Positions 1-12,467 of a DNA stretch of 64,000 nucleotides are shown in pieces (positions within the stretch are counted from its first letter, which is position 1; each line of letters starts with the position of its first letter). The DNA lies in assembly GCA_027490755.1 (NCBI GenBank), contig JAIXXL010000024.1, positions 56,996 through 120,995 on the forward strand. Direction: 5' to 3'. The translations under genes and the position numbers were made by a program. This stretch comes from Betaproteobacteria bacterium (lineage in GTDB: Bacteria; Pseudomonadota; Gammaproteobacteria; Burkholderiales; UBA3065). Below the pieces are notes generated by a model that searched no databases, was not told the DNA's origin, and was given only the letters and a program-made list of their open reading frames with translations.

Positions 1-685
1 AGAAAGCGTCGAGCGTGGCGTCGTCGCACTCCTGTGCCGGTTCGTCGAGGGTCTGCATGGCAAGGATGCCATCCAGCGCAAAACTGCGCAGGTCATCGCG
101 CAGGTGGCACCAGCCGTCCAGGTACCAATTGCCACGGTAGTGGACCAGCCGTTGCGGCGATACCGTGCGCTCGGTGGTGTCGTCGCGGGCCCTGCCGTAA
201 TAACGGATGTGTACCTGCCGACGCTGCAGCAGGGCCAGGCCGATGCCGGGGAACAGATGATTGGACGGCGGACGCGCACCGGCCCGGGTGATGCGGATGC
301 GGCGCCGGAGCTCTTCCGAGCTGACCTTGCCGGCGCCAAGGATGGTGTCGATACGTGCGACCAGCGGCTGGATGTGCGGCGTCAGCAGGTTGCTGTCGAG
401 TTCCTGCAGCAGTTGGCTCATGGTCAGGAGTGCTGCCACCTCGGCCTCGCTGAACCAGAGGCCCGGCAGCGCGTAGCGTGGTCCGGTGCCCTGTTGCCCG
501 AAGCAGTAGCCGCCGCGCTCACGGTCGTATTCGATCGGTGCGTTGAAACGGTCGCGCAGGTAGGCCAGGTCGCGCTTGAAGGTCGCCAGCGATACGCCCA
601 ACTCCTTGAGCATCTCTGCGCGCGGTACGACGCGCCGCTCATGCAGCAGCTGGTCTATCCGGTGCAGCCGTTCGGCGTCGTGCAT
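1..685 (-). CDS. WYL-domain HTH transcriptional regulator (3' end cut by window)
   Basis: The minus-strand frame is open from an ATG at 685 to the window edge, 228 codons, so the C-terminus is missing. The first 60 or so residues form a DeoR/HTH_11-type winged helix (starts MHDAERLHRIDQLL), followed by a linker. A WYL sensor domain begins near residue 145, with IRYYGRARDD and then RGNWYLDGWCHLRDDLRSF, which carries the W-Y-L motif itself. Family members are ligand- or DNA-strand-responsive regulators of the YafY type, some controlling stress or defence genes. No target is evident; the gene upstream on the same strand is outside the window. The start is the first ATG that keeps the full HTH. 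Confidence 0.85.
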   Translation of the reverse strand, partial: MHDAERLHRIDQLLHERRVVPRAEMLKELGVSLATFKRDLAYLRDRFNAPIEYDRERGGYCFGQQGTGPRYALPGLWFSEAEVAALLTMSQLLQELDSNLLTPHIQPLVARIDTILGAGKVSSEELRRRIRITRAGARPPSNHLFPGIGLALLQRRQVHIRYYGRARDDTTERTVSPQRLVHYRGNWYLDGWCHLRDDLRSFALDGILAMQTLDEPAQECDDATLDAF

Positions 686-822
686 GGTGGGGGGATAGCG
701 AAAATAAGGTGAGTCAGTTTAGCAGGGGCTCGCGCGGTGAGCCTCCGGCTCGTCATTGTCGGGTGACGGGCACACGCCGATTTAGTTGGAAGCGCCCCCG
801 CCAAGGACTACAATAAAACATC

Positions 823-1362
823 ATGCATATCAATCACTTTTATCGCAATCTGCTAGCTGTGGCGGGCTCTGGCTTTGCTTATTGGATCGTCGGCGAATTC
901 CAGATGCTGCTTCCCGCTGAGTTTGCAAGCGGCGTCAGCGCGCCGTATCTACCAGCAGGTGTACGACTGATCGCGGCGGTCGTCTGCGGGCTGTATGGTT
1001 GTTTAGGTGTGTTCCTTGCCAGCCTGGTGCTGGCGCCCCAGACCTTCCCCGATGCGGCGATGCCGGTGTTGCTGGCGATTGCCGGCGCGAGCGCCTTCGT
1101 GCCGCTGGTCGCGCTTGCAGCCGTGCGGCGTGCGTTCGGCATCGGCGACCAGCTGACTGAATTGTCATTCCGGTTGGTGCTTCTGCTTGTCGTCCTGCAG
1201 TCGGTGCTCTCGCCCATCGCGCACCAGCTTCTGTATCACCTCACCGGGTTGGCGCCAGCCGGGGCGCTGCATCTGCTCGTCATGATCTCCGGCGATCTGG
1301 TCGGCACCATGCTGGTGCTGCTGGTGGTCGCGGCTGCCTGGGGTTGGCTTCGCCGGAGCTGA
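823..1362 (+). CDS. MASE1-like integral membrane protein, stand-alone
   Basis: 179 residues, almost entirely hydrophobic. Stretches at about 10-26, 45-71, 79-105, 113-140 and 149-176 suggest five or more membrane helices. The segment PAGVRLIAAVVCGLYG followed by LGVFLASL resembles the MASE1 sensory membrane module usually fused to histidine kinases or diguanylate cyclases. Here nothing follows it: the protein ends right after the last helix. A possible -10 (TACAAT, 809-814) lies just upstream. Function is unknown. The MASE1 resemblance is by eye and moderate; an unrelated small membrane protein is possible. Confidence 0.65.
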   Translation: MHINHFYRNLLAVAGSGFAYWIVGEFQMLLPAEFASGVSAPYLPAGVRLIAAVVCGLYGCLGVFLASLVLAPQTFPDAAMPVLLAIAGASAFVPLVALAAVRRAFGIGDQLTELSFRLVLLLVVLQSVLSPIAHQLLYHLTGLAPAGALHLLVMISGDLVGTMLVLLVVAAAWGWLRRS

Positions 1363-1464
1363 GCCCTCGCTCCAGCGCGAAAATTGCGCGTTGCAATCAA
1401 ATTCCTGCGTCTGTAGGAAAGCGCACCGGGGGGGCGGTGGTGGTTGCGGGGGCAATATGAGCTG

Positions 1465-1776
1465 TTACTTTGCGGGCTTCGTGGCCTTGTGCTCTCGCGA
1501 CCGCGCGCGATCCCGCTCGGGCTTCTCATTCCGCTCATTCCGCCGGCCAGCGCCCTCGCGATCGTCGCGCTCCTTGGCATCGTGTCCCGGGGCGTGCTTT
1601 TTCTCCGACTTCATGCGGTGTCGCTGCTCCGCGCGTTCCTGCCCGCGCAGTTCGCCACCACGGTTGCTGTTCTCAGCTGAGGACCCGCGACGGTCCTGCC
1701 GGTCGTCTGCAAACGCCGTCGTCGGGCTGGCGGCGGCAACCAACAGGGTGATCAGGGTAGGCAACGTAAGGCGCAT
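1465..1776 (-). CDS. Small secreted, highly charged low-complexity protein
   Basis: 103 residues. Residues 1-23 form a clear Sec signal peptide (MRLTLPTLITLLVAAASP, cleavage likely after TAFA). The mature part is almost entirely Arg, Lys, Glu, Asp, Asn, Gly and His with no hydrophobic core, so it is probably disordered in the periplasm. GGAGA lies 7 bases before the ATG. It stands alone between a membrane protein and a tRNA. I recognise no family. A low-complexity frame in GC-rich DNA can be spurious, but the signal peptide and ribosome-binding site argue for a real gene. Confidence 0.55.
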   Translation of the reverse strand: MRLTLPTLITLLVAAASPTTAFADDRQDRRGSSAENSNRGGELRGQERAEQRHRMKSEKKHAPGHDAKERDDREGAGRRNERNEKPERDRARSREHKATKPAK

Positions 1777-1856
1777 GACGTTTCTCCAGTAGATTGATCG
1801 AGGGGCAGCGATCTGATCGGGAGGCGATGGCCGGACGCTTTTGGCGTGGATTGCGC

Positions 1857-1943
1857 TGGTGCCGGGAGGGGGACTCGAACCCCCACACCCTTTCGGGCGG
1901 CGGATTTTGAATCCGCTGCGTCTACCGATTCCGCCATCCCGGC
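1857..1943 (-). tRNA. tRNA-Leu (anticodon CAA)
   Basis: The minus strand folds as a class II tRNA. Acceptor GCCGGGA pairs with TCCCGGC, the anticodon stem GCGGA/TCCGC encloses the loop TTCAAAA (anticodon CAA, reads UUG), there is a long variable arm, and the T-loop is TTCGAGT. CCA is encoded (1857-1859). Confidence 0.95.
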
Positions 1944-2045
1944 TGGAGGGGAGCGCGGATTATCGTTGGGTGGCCATCGTCGCTGCAAGCGAAAAAGCCG
2001 GACCGGGCGCAGCCTTCCGTCCGCGCCGGTCCGGTAGGGGGAAAC

Positions 2046-2852
2046 TCAACGTGCCCTTGGCATGGCTGGTGCGGATGCTGCGATCGCGCAGACCACCTCG
2101 GGCATCACGCCCATCACGCGGATCAGCGTCGCGGCTGCGCCGGTGGGCACGCGCTTGCCCTGCTCCCAATTGCGCAGGGTGTGCAGTGGCACGCCAAAAC
2201 GGCGTGCGAAATCCACCTGAGTCAGCCCGCTGCGCAGGCGCACGCTGCGCACCGCAGACGCGGCGGTGTCGCAGCCGTTGGCGGTGGCCGACAGGCCCAC
2301 GTGGTTGGCGTGCCGGGAGGGCGGCGTCAGCAGTGCGGCGCCGCTGCCTGTGTGTTCCGGCATCCACTCGCCATCGACTATGAAAGCGCGCAGGCGGCGG
2401 CCGGCATCCGGGTCCTCGCCAGTGAAGGCGTACTCGATACGGGCGAAGCGGTCTGCATCCAGTTGAGTGCTGGCCATCCACCAACCCGGAAAGTCACGTT
2501 TCAGCGCGGTGCGCACCCGCAACACCGTGAAGCCGGAGTGGCGGGAGTCGCGGCCGATCGCGGCCAATGCATCGCCGATACGCTCTGCGGTGCCCTCTAA
2601 CACCAGCAGCACCTCGTCGCCTTGCCGAGCGAGCACGCCGGTGATGTTGCGCTTTCGGTTCTCGCGCCGTGCCTGTGACAGCAGGTCGACCCAACCGTCG
2701 CCGCCATGGGCCATGCGGCTGCGGCACACGGCCTGCACCAACTGGCCTGCGGTCAGGGCCGGCAGTGGGGACGGCTGAGCGGCCTTGCGCGGGATGCCCC
2801 TGGTGGGTGCGTCCTGAGTCCGCTTGCTGCTGGTTCGGGTGTCGGTCTTCAT
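2046..2852 (-). CDS. Degenerate BLUF-like domain fused to a YiaG/XRE-type HTH
   Basis: 268 residues. Residues about 37-130 align by eye with BLUF blue-light flavin domains: [10 protein letters not shown], the helix with Asn65, ITGVL, VLEG (84-87), RDSRHS and FPGWWM (Trp124, Met126). The Tyr that starts BLUF photochemistry is Cys43 here (codon TGC, 2724-2726), and the essential Gln is Leu83 (2604-2606). The domain therefore probably cannot perform the classical photocycle. After a linker, residues 201-254 form an HTH of the YiaG/HigA-antitoxin kind ([13 protein letters not shown], then [10 protein letters not shown], then a conserved Pro-Glu-Val tail). Inference: a DNA-binding regulator whose sensor reads something other than light, or is purely structural. 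It is divergent from queA, 90 bases away. Confidence 0.75.
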   Translation of the reverse strand: MKTDTRTSSKRTQDAPTRGIPRKAAQPSPLPALTAGQLVQAVCRSRMAHGGDGWVDLLSQARRENRKRNITGVLARQGDEVLLVLEGTAERIGDALAAIGRDSRHSGFTVLRVRTALKRDFPGWWMASTQLDADRFARIEYAFTGEDPDAGRRLRAFIVDGEWMPEHTGSGAALLTPPSRHANHVGLSATANGCDTAASAVRSVRLRSGLTQVDFARRFGVPLHTLRNWEQGKRVPTGAAATLIRVMGVMPEVVCAIAASAPAMPRAR

Positions 2853-2942
2853 GGCAAAGAATCTAGCGACCGGCTGCGCCCAACGCTTTGCCGCAGGTCA
2901 AGCTTCGCCGGCGCCGCTCGCGGTGGGTTAGAGTCGCGCCCC

Positions 2943-5169
<2,227 letters not shown>

Positions 5170-5251
5170 CACCGCGGGCGCTGCCGCAAGGCCCGCCAAT
5201 GAGCGCGTGATACCATCGCGCACCCTTTTGCCACGTCCTGTCCAGAGCGCA

Positions 5252-5608
5252 ATGAACGTCGTCCGTACCGTTATCGCCAGCCTCGCGTTGGCCACCGCCA
5301 CCCCCGCCTTTGCCAACACGCCAGCACCCGCCTTCGACTGGGCCGGACTGCTGCCGATGGTGGTCATCTTCGTGCTGTTCTACTTCATGCTCATCCGCCC
5401 GCAGATGAAGCGTGCAAAGGAGCACAAGCAGATGATCGACGCCCTCCAGGTGGGCGACGAGGTCATCACCGGCGGCGGCGTCCTGGGCAAGGTCACCAAG
5501 GTGACCGACACCTACGTGACGCTTGAGATCGCCAAGGACACCCGCGTCGTGGTGCAACGCCCGAGCATCCAGACCGTGCTGCCAAAGGGCAGCATCGCCG
5601 CCGCCTGA
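5252..5608 (+). CDS. yajC: Sec translocon accessory subunit YajC
   Basis: 118 residues. There is a hydrophobic N-terminus that may be cleaved (TPAFA), then the single membrane helix LLPMVVIFVLFYFMLIRPQ. The cytoplasmic domain has the YajC signature IRPQMKRAKEHKQM and GDEVITGGGVLGKV. It associates with SecDF at the SecYEG channel. It sits 40 bases before secD. Confidence 0.95.
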   Translation: MNVVRTVIASLALATATPAFANTPAPAFDWAGLLPMVVIFVLFYFMLIRPQMKRAKEHKQMIDALQVGDEVITGGGVLGKVTKVTDTYVTLEIAKDTRVVVQRPSIQTVLPKGSIAAA

Positions 5609-5648
5609 GGCCGCTCAGGCGGCCCACCGAACCGTCACCGGAACGCCA

Positions 5649-7511
5649 ATGAACCGTTTCCCGCTCTGGAAGAACGCCCTCATCGCCATCGTCATGGCGC
5701 TCGGCGTCGTCTACACGGTCCCCAACCTGTTTGGCGAGGTGCCGGCGGTGCAGGTGCTGCCGGCCCGCCCGGGCGTCAAGGCCGACACCGCACTCATGGG
5801 CAAGGTCGAGCAGGCGCTCAAGTCCGGCGGCGTCGACGCAGCCGGGGTCGCCAGCGACGAGCGCAGCATCCGCGTGCGCCTGGCCAGCACCGACGACCAG
5901 CTCAAGGCACGCGACGTGCTGCAGCAGGCGCTGGGCAGCAACTTCATCGTCGCCCTGGCCCTGCAGTCGGCCTCGCCCGAGTGGCTCAGCTCGCTGCACG
6001 CGCTGCCGATGTACCTCGGCCTTGACCTGCGCGGCGGCGTCCACTTCCTGCTCGAGGTCGACATGAAGACCGCTCTGGCCAAGGCCATCGAGCGCAACCA
6101 GAACGAGCTGCGCGGCAGCCTGCGCGAGGCGCGTGTCAGCTACGGCGGTATCGCCAAGCAGGGTGACGACCTGGTCCTGCGCTTCAAGGACGAATCAGCG
6201 CGCAAGCAGGCCCGCGCCCTGGTCGAGAAGGATTTCCGCGGCCTGTCGATCCGCGACGATGTGGCCGGCGAAGACCTGCGCCTGATCCTCTCGCTCACCC
6301 CGGCCGAGCTCAAGCGCATCGAGGAGGCCTCGCTGCAGCAGAACATCACCACGCTGCGCAACCGCGTCAACGAACTCGGCGTCGCCGAGCCGATCGTGCA
6401 GCAGCAGGGGCCGTCGCGTGTCGTCGTGCAGCTGCCCGGCGTGCAGGACACCGCCAAGGCCAAGGACATCCTCGGCCGCACCGCCACGCTCGAACTGCGC
6501 ATGGTCGACGAGGAACACAGCGACCCGACCTCCTTGGCCGCCGCACAGGCCGGCCAGGTGCCGTTCGGCGCCGACTTCGTCACCGACCGCGAGGGCCGGC
6601 CCTACCTCGTCCGCAAGCAGGTCTACCTGACCGGCGAGAACATCGCCGATGCGCAGCCAGGCTTCGACGGCCAGAGCGGCCAGCCGGCGGTGCACATCAA
6701 CCTCGACGGCAAGGGTGCACGCATCTTCAAGCAGGTCACCCGCGAGAACGTGGGCAAGCGCATGGCCATGCTGCTGGTCGAGAAGGGGCAGTCAGAGGTG
6801 GTCACGGCGCCGGTCATCCGCACCGAGATCGCCGGCGGCCGTGTGCAGATCAGCGGCGCCATGAACACCGAGGAAGCCCGCGACATCGCGCTGCTGCTGC
6901 GTGCCGGCTCGCTGGCCGCGCCGATGGAGATCGTCGAGGAGCGCACCGTGGGTCCGAGCCTCGGCGCCGACAACATCTCCCGCGGCATCAACTCGACGCT
7001 CTATGGCTTCGCCGCGATCGTCGTCTTCATGGTCATCTACTACATGGTGTTCGGCGCCATCTCGTCGGTCGCGCTGGCCAGCAACCTGTTCCTGCTGCTC
7101 GCACTGCTCTCGCTGCTCCAGGCCACGCTCACGCTGCCGGGCATCGCCGCCATCGCGCTCACCCTGGGTATGGCCATCGACGCCAACGTGCTGATCAACG
7201 AGCGCATCCGCGAAGAGCTGCGCAACGGCAACTCGCCGGGCGCGTCGATCGCCGCGGGTTACGACCGCGCGTTCGACACCATCCTCGACTCCAACATCAC
7301 CTCGCTCATCGCCGGCCTGGCGCTGCTGGCCTTCGGCTCGGGCCCGGTGCGCGGCTTCGCCGTGGTGCACTGTCTCGGCATCGTCACCTCGATGTTCAGC
7401 GCGGTGCTGGTCTCGCGCGCGATGGTCAACCTCGTGTACGGGCGGCAGAAGCGCATCAGCCACCTGTCGATCGGCAACACCAAGTGGGCCGGCAGCGACG
7501 CCGCCGCCTGA
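5649..7511 (+). CDS. secD: Protein translocase subunit SecD
   Basis: SecD uses the proton gradient to help pull secreted proteins through SecYEG. 620 residues. One membrane helix lies near the N-terminus (KNALIAIVMALGVVYTVPNLF), followed by a large periplasmic P1 region with the conserved LGLDLRGGVHFLLEV (from about residue 122). The C-terminal half holds five more helices, including ITLGMAIDAN-type sequence and the NERIREELRNG loop. The start is the ATG at 5649 (NRFPLWKN); the longer upstream frame overlaps yajC. It is co-oriented with secF, 15 bases on. Confidence 0.97.
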   Translation: MNRFPLWKNALIAIVMALGVVYTVPNLFGEVPAVQVLPARPGVKADTALMGKVEQALKSGGVDAAGVASDERSIRVRLASTDDQLKARDVLQQALGSNFIVALALQSASPEWLSSLHALPMYLGLDLRGGVHFLLEVDMKTALAKAIERNQNELRGSLREARVSYGGIAKQGDDLVLRFKDESARKQARALVEKDFRGLSIRDDVAGEDLRLILSLTPAELKRIEEASLQQNITTLRNRVNELGVAEPIVQQQGPSRVVVQLPGVQDTAKAKDILGRTATLELRMVDEEHSDPTSLAAAQAGQVPFGADFVTDREGRPYLVRKQVYLTGENIADAQPGFDGQSGQPAVHINLDGKGARIFKQVTRENVGKRMAMLLVEKGQSEVVTAPVIRTEIAGGRVQISGAMNTEEARDIALLLRAGSLAAPMEIVEERTVGPSLGADNISRGINSTLYGFAAIVVFMVIYYMVFGAISSVALASNLFLLLALLSLLQATLTLPGIAAIALTLGMAIDANVLINERIREELRNGNSPGASIAAGYDRAFDTILDSNITSLIAGLALLAFGSGPVRGFAVVHCLGIVTSMFSAVLVSRAMVNLVYGRQKRISHLSIGNTKWAGSDAAA

Positions 7512-7526
7512 GCAGGACGCATAGCC

Positions 7527-8456
7527 ATGGAATTCTTCCGTATCCGTCGTGACATCCCGTTCATGCGCCACGCGCTGTGGTTCAACGTGGTGTCCATCGT
7601 CACCTTTGTCGCGGCAGTCTTCTTCCTCAGCACCCGCGGGCTGCACTTCTCGGTCGAGTTCACCGGCGGCACCGTGATGGAGGTCTCGACGCCGCAGGCA
7701 GCCGACCTGTCGCGCATCCGCGGCGAGCTCGCCGACCTCGGCTTCGCAGATGCGGCGGTGCAGAACTTCGGCAGCTCAAAAGACGTGCTCATCCGCTTGC
7801 CGGTCAAGCAGGGCGTCACCAGCGCGCAGTTGTCCGAGCAGGTCTTCAACTCGCTCAAGACGGTCGAGCCGGGCCTCGAGCTGCGCCGCGTCGAGTTCGT
7901 CGGGCCGCAGATCGGCAAGGAACTGGCCACCGACGGCGGCATGGCGTTGCTCTTCGTCTGCCTCGGCATCGTCATCTACCTCTGGATGCGGTTCGAGTGG
8001 AAGTTCGGCGTCTCGGCGCTCATCGCCAACCTGCACGACGTGGTCATCATCCTGGGCTTCTTCGCCTTCTTCCAGTGGGAGTTCTCGCTCACCGTGTTGG
8101 CCGCGGTGCTGGCGGTGCTGGGCTATTCGGTGAACGAGTCGGTGGTGGTGTTCGATCGCATCCGCGAGAACTTCCGCAAGATGCGTGGCCGCACCGTGCC
8201 CGAGATCATCGACAACGCGCTCACCCGGACCATGAGCCGTACCATCATCACCCACGGCTGCACGCAGCTTGCGGTGGTGTCGATGCTGCTGTTCGGCGGC
8301 GAGGCACTGCATGGCTTTGCCGTGGCCCTGACCATCGGCATCCTGTTCGGCATCTACTCCTCCGCCTTTGTCGCCTCGGCGCTGGTCATGTGGCTCGGAG
8401 TGACGCAGGCGGATCTGGTCAAGCCGGTCAAAGAGCAAGTCGACGCGATGCCTTGA
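7527..8456 (+). CDS. secF: Protein translocase subunit SecF
   Basis: 309 residues, six membrane helices. The N-terminus is FFRIRRDIPFMRHA, and the periplasmic domain begins HFSVEFTGGTVMEV. The conserved VNESVVVFDRIRENFRKM segment lies between late helices. SecF pairs with SecD in the proton-driven Sec accessory complex. An intrinsic terminator follows immediately. Confidence 0.97.
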   Translation: MEFFRIRRDIPFMRHALWFNVVSIVTFVAAVFFLSTRGLHFSVEFTGGTVMEVSTPQAADLSRIRGELADLGFADAAVQNFGSSKDVLIRLPVKQGVTSAQLSEQVFNSLKTVEPGLELRRVEFVGPQIGKELATDGGMALLFVCLGIVIYLWMRFEWKFGVSALIANLHDVVIILGFFAFFQWEFSLTVLAAVLAVLGYSVNESVVVFDRIRENFRKMRGRTVPEIIDNALTRTMSRTIITHGCTQLAVVSMLLFGGEALHGFAVALTIGILFGIYSSAFVASALVMWLGVTQADLVKPVKEQVDAMP

Positions 8457-8457
8457 G

Positions 8458-8492
8458 AAAAACCGCAGCGGTGACCATCTGCGGCGTTTTTC
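8458..8492 (+). terminator. Rho-independent terminator after secF
   Basis: The stem CCGCAG/CTGCGG with a ten-base loop and a two-base bulge is followed by GTTTTT. It lies just after the secF stop and before dedA, so it probably ends the tgt-yajC-secDF transcript. Confidence 0.7.
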
Positions 8493-8513
8493 TGACACCC
8501 ATCTGGTGAGACG

Positions 8514-9149
8514 TTGAGCCTGTCGGATCTTGTCAATCTCCTGCTGCACCTCGACGTGCACCTGCTTGAGTGGGCTCAGGCCTACGGCCACGGCTTCCTC
8601 GCCATCCTCTTCGTCATCGTCTGGGCCGAGACCGGTCTGGTCGTCGCGCCGTTCCTGCCAGGCGACAGCCTGCTGTTCGTCGCGGGGGCGGTCGGGGCAC
8701 TGGTCGGATTGCCGCTCTGGCTGCTGGTCAGCGTCCTCATCGTCGCCGCCCTGAGCGGGGACAACACCAACTACTGGATCGCCCGCCGTGTCGGCCCAGC
8801 GGTCTTCGATGACCCGCGGTCACGCTGGCTGAACCCGCGCAACCTGCATCGCACACACGACTTCTACGAGCGGCACGGCGGCAAGACAATCCTCATCGCG
8901 CGCTTTGTACCGTTGATGCGGACCTTCGTGCCCTTCGTTGCTGGCCTCGGCCGCATGACCTACCGCCGCTTCCTCGGCTACAGCGCCTTGGCTGCATGCG
9001 CCTGGGTCGGTTCGCTGGTGCCGCTGGGCTACGTCTTCGGCAACACCGAGGTGGTGCGCGGCAACCTCACGCTGGTCATCGTCGCAATCATCGCGGCCTC
9101 GCTGTCGCCGCTGATCATCGCCGCGCTGCGCAATCGACGCCGCAGCTGA
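8514..9149 (+). CDS. DedA family membrane protein
   Basis: 211 residues. DedA/SNARE-associated proteins are polytopic inner-membrane proteins, some of which move polyprenyl phosphate or phospholipid across the membrane. Visible marks are FLPGDSLLFVAGA, GDNTNYWIARRVG and the amphipathic family motif FVPLMRTFVPFVAGLGRM. The likely start is TTG at 8514 (SLSDLVNLLLHLD). It lies behind the secF terminator and is transcribed toward the convergent purB. Confidence 0.88.
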   Translation: MSLSDLVNLLLHLDVHLLEWAQAYGHGFLAILFVIVWAETGLVVAPFLPGDSLLFVAGAVGALVGLPLWLLVSVLIVAALSGDNTNYWIARRVGPAVFDDPRSRWLNPRNLHRTHDFYERHGGKTILIARFVPLMRTFVPFVAGLGRMTYRRFLGYSALAACAWVGSLVPLGYVFGNTEVVRGNLTLVIVAIIAASLSPLIIAALRNRRRS

Positions 9150-9170
9150 GGCCCGCGCGCCCGGTCTGTA

Positions 9171-11495
<2,325 letters not shown>

Positions 11496-11531
11496 GCCAG
11501 CTGGGTGTCGCTCTGGTGGTGGGCGGGCCTT

Positions 11532-11555
11532 CCCCGAGTGGCGGGCGGGGCTTCC
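11532..11555 (-). repeat. Diverged inverted copy of the intergenic repeat
   Basis: The plus strand reads CCCCGAGTGGCGGGCGGGGC then TTCC. This resembles the reverse complement of the direct repeats at 11731 and 11781 (GAGTGGCGGGCCGGGCCTAC-like) with a few substitutions. Confidence 0.45.
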
Positions 11556-11730
11556 ATCGGGACGCTCCTCTCGCTCTCTCGCTTCGCTCGCATCCCGCTT
11601 CGAAGAGCTTTCCCGATGCGCCCCGCCAGCGACGGTCAGCGCAGCACCCTGAACCTTCAATGGCCGGGAGAGCGGCGGATGGGGCTTTCGCAGCAGACTG
11701 CGGAGCCATCTGCAAGAAAGCTCCACCGCC

Positions 11731-11759
11731 GGTAGGCCCGGCCCGCCACCCCCCGAGGT
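11731..11759 (+). repeat. Direct repeat, copy 1
   Basis: A 29-base unit starting GGTAGGCCCGGCCCGCCAC and ending CCCCGAGGT. Copy 2 at 11781-11810 differs by one substitution and one base of length. The spacing is 50 bases start to start. The core GGCCCGGCCCGCC can form local hairpins. Confidence 0.75.
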
Positions 11760-11780
11760 AGTGGGCCGCCCCACCCCGCT

Positions 11781-11810
11781 GGTAGGCCCGGCCCGCCACT
11801 CCCCCGAGGT
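11781..11810 (+). repeat. Direct repeat, copy 2
   Basis: A 30-base unit matching copy 1 at 11731-11759, ending TCCCCCGAGGT. It lies 33 bases before the coq7 start codon, so it is probably in the coq7 leader or promoter region. Confidence 0.75.
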
Positions 11811-11843
11811 GGTCGGTCTCCCACCGTCTGCTACCCTTCGGCC

Positions 11844-12467
11844 ATGAACATCGACGCCCTCATCACCACCCTCGACAACGCTCTCCGCACGCTTGCTGGT
11901 CCCGCACACAGCGCCCGTCCGGTGCCGGGCAACGACCTGCCGGAGGCCGACCTCGACGACCGTCAGAAGCAGAACGTGGCGCGCCTGATGCGCGTCAACC
12001 ATGTCGGAGAGGTCTGCGCCCAGGCGCTCTATGCCGGGCAGGCGCTTACGGCGCGCGATCCCAAGGTGCAGGCGGCCATGCGCGAGGCTGCGCAGGAGGA
12101 GACCGAGCACCTGGCCTGGACAGAGCAGCGTATCGGCGAGCTTGGTGGCCGCAAGAGCCTCCTCAACCCGGTCTGGTACGCCGGCTCATTCGCCATGGGC
12201 GCCATCGCAGGCGCGCTTGGCGACCGGGTGAACCTCGGCTTCCTGGCCGAGACCGAGCGTCAGGTCTACGACCATCTGGATGAGCATCTTTCGCGGCTGC
12301 CCGCGCAGGACGCGCGCTCGGCGGCCATCCTGCGGCAGATGCAGGACGACGAGGACCGGCACCGCCAGACCGCGCTACGGCAGGGCGGGGTGGAGCTTCC
12401 GGCCCCGGTCCAGGGCGCCATGCGTGCGGTCTCGCAGGTCATGACGCGCACCGCCTACTGGGTCTAG
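11844..12467 (+). CDS. coq7: 5-demethoxyubiquinol hydroxylase, Coq7 type
   Basis: Coq7 carries out the last ring hydroxylation of ubiquinone synthesis using a carboxylate-bridged di-iron centre. 207 residues. Helices carry the iron ligands in RVNHVGEVCAQ, EETEHLAWTEQR and DDEDRHRQTA. The extended N-terminus (NIDALITTLDNALRTLAG) is typical of betaproteobacterial Coq7, where this enzyme replaces the flavoprotein UbiF. It converges with the osmC-like gene: the two reading frames share three bases at their stop codons (12465-12467 and 12464-12466, overlapping by 4). Confidence 0.95.
   Translation: MNIDALITTLDNALRTLAGPAHSARPVPGNDLPEADLDDRQKQNVARLMRVNHVGEVCAQALYAGQALTARDPKVQAAMREAAQEETEHLAWTEQRIGELGGRKSLLNPVWYAGSFAMGAIAGALGDRVNLGFLAETERQVYDHLDEHLSRLPAQDARSAAILRQMQDDEDRHRQTALRQGGVELPAPVQGAMRAVSQVMTRTAYWV

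Larger units (their letters stand above)
11496..11843. other. Intergenic stretch with repeats, no gene seen
   Basis: 348 bases between mutM and coq7. I find no convincing gene: frames here are short and lack family features. The stretch holds two near-identical direct repeats at its right end (11731-11759, 11781-11810) and an inverted, diverged copy near its left end (about 11532-11555). A C/T-and-G-rich segment (about 11565-11605) is self-similar. No clear ribosome-binding site precedes coq7. Confidence 0.7.

Noticed and set aside
11731..11810. CRISPR array
   Set aside because: Only two repeat copies, 21-base spacing, repeats themselves in the coq7 leader and no cas genes in the window.
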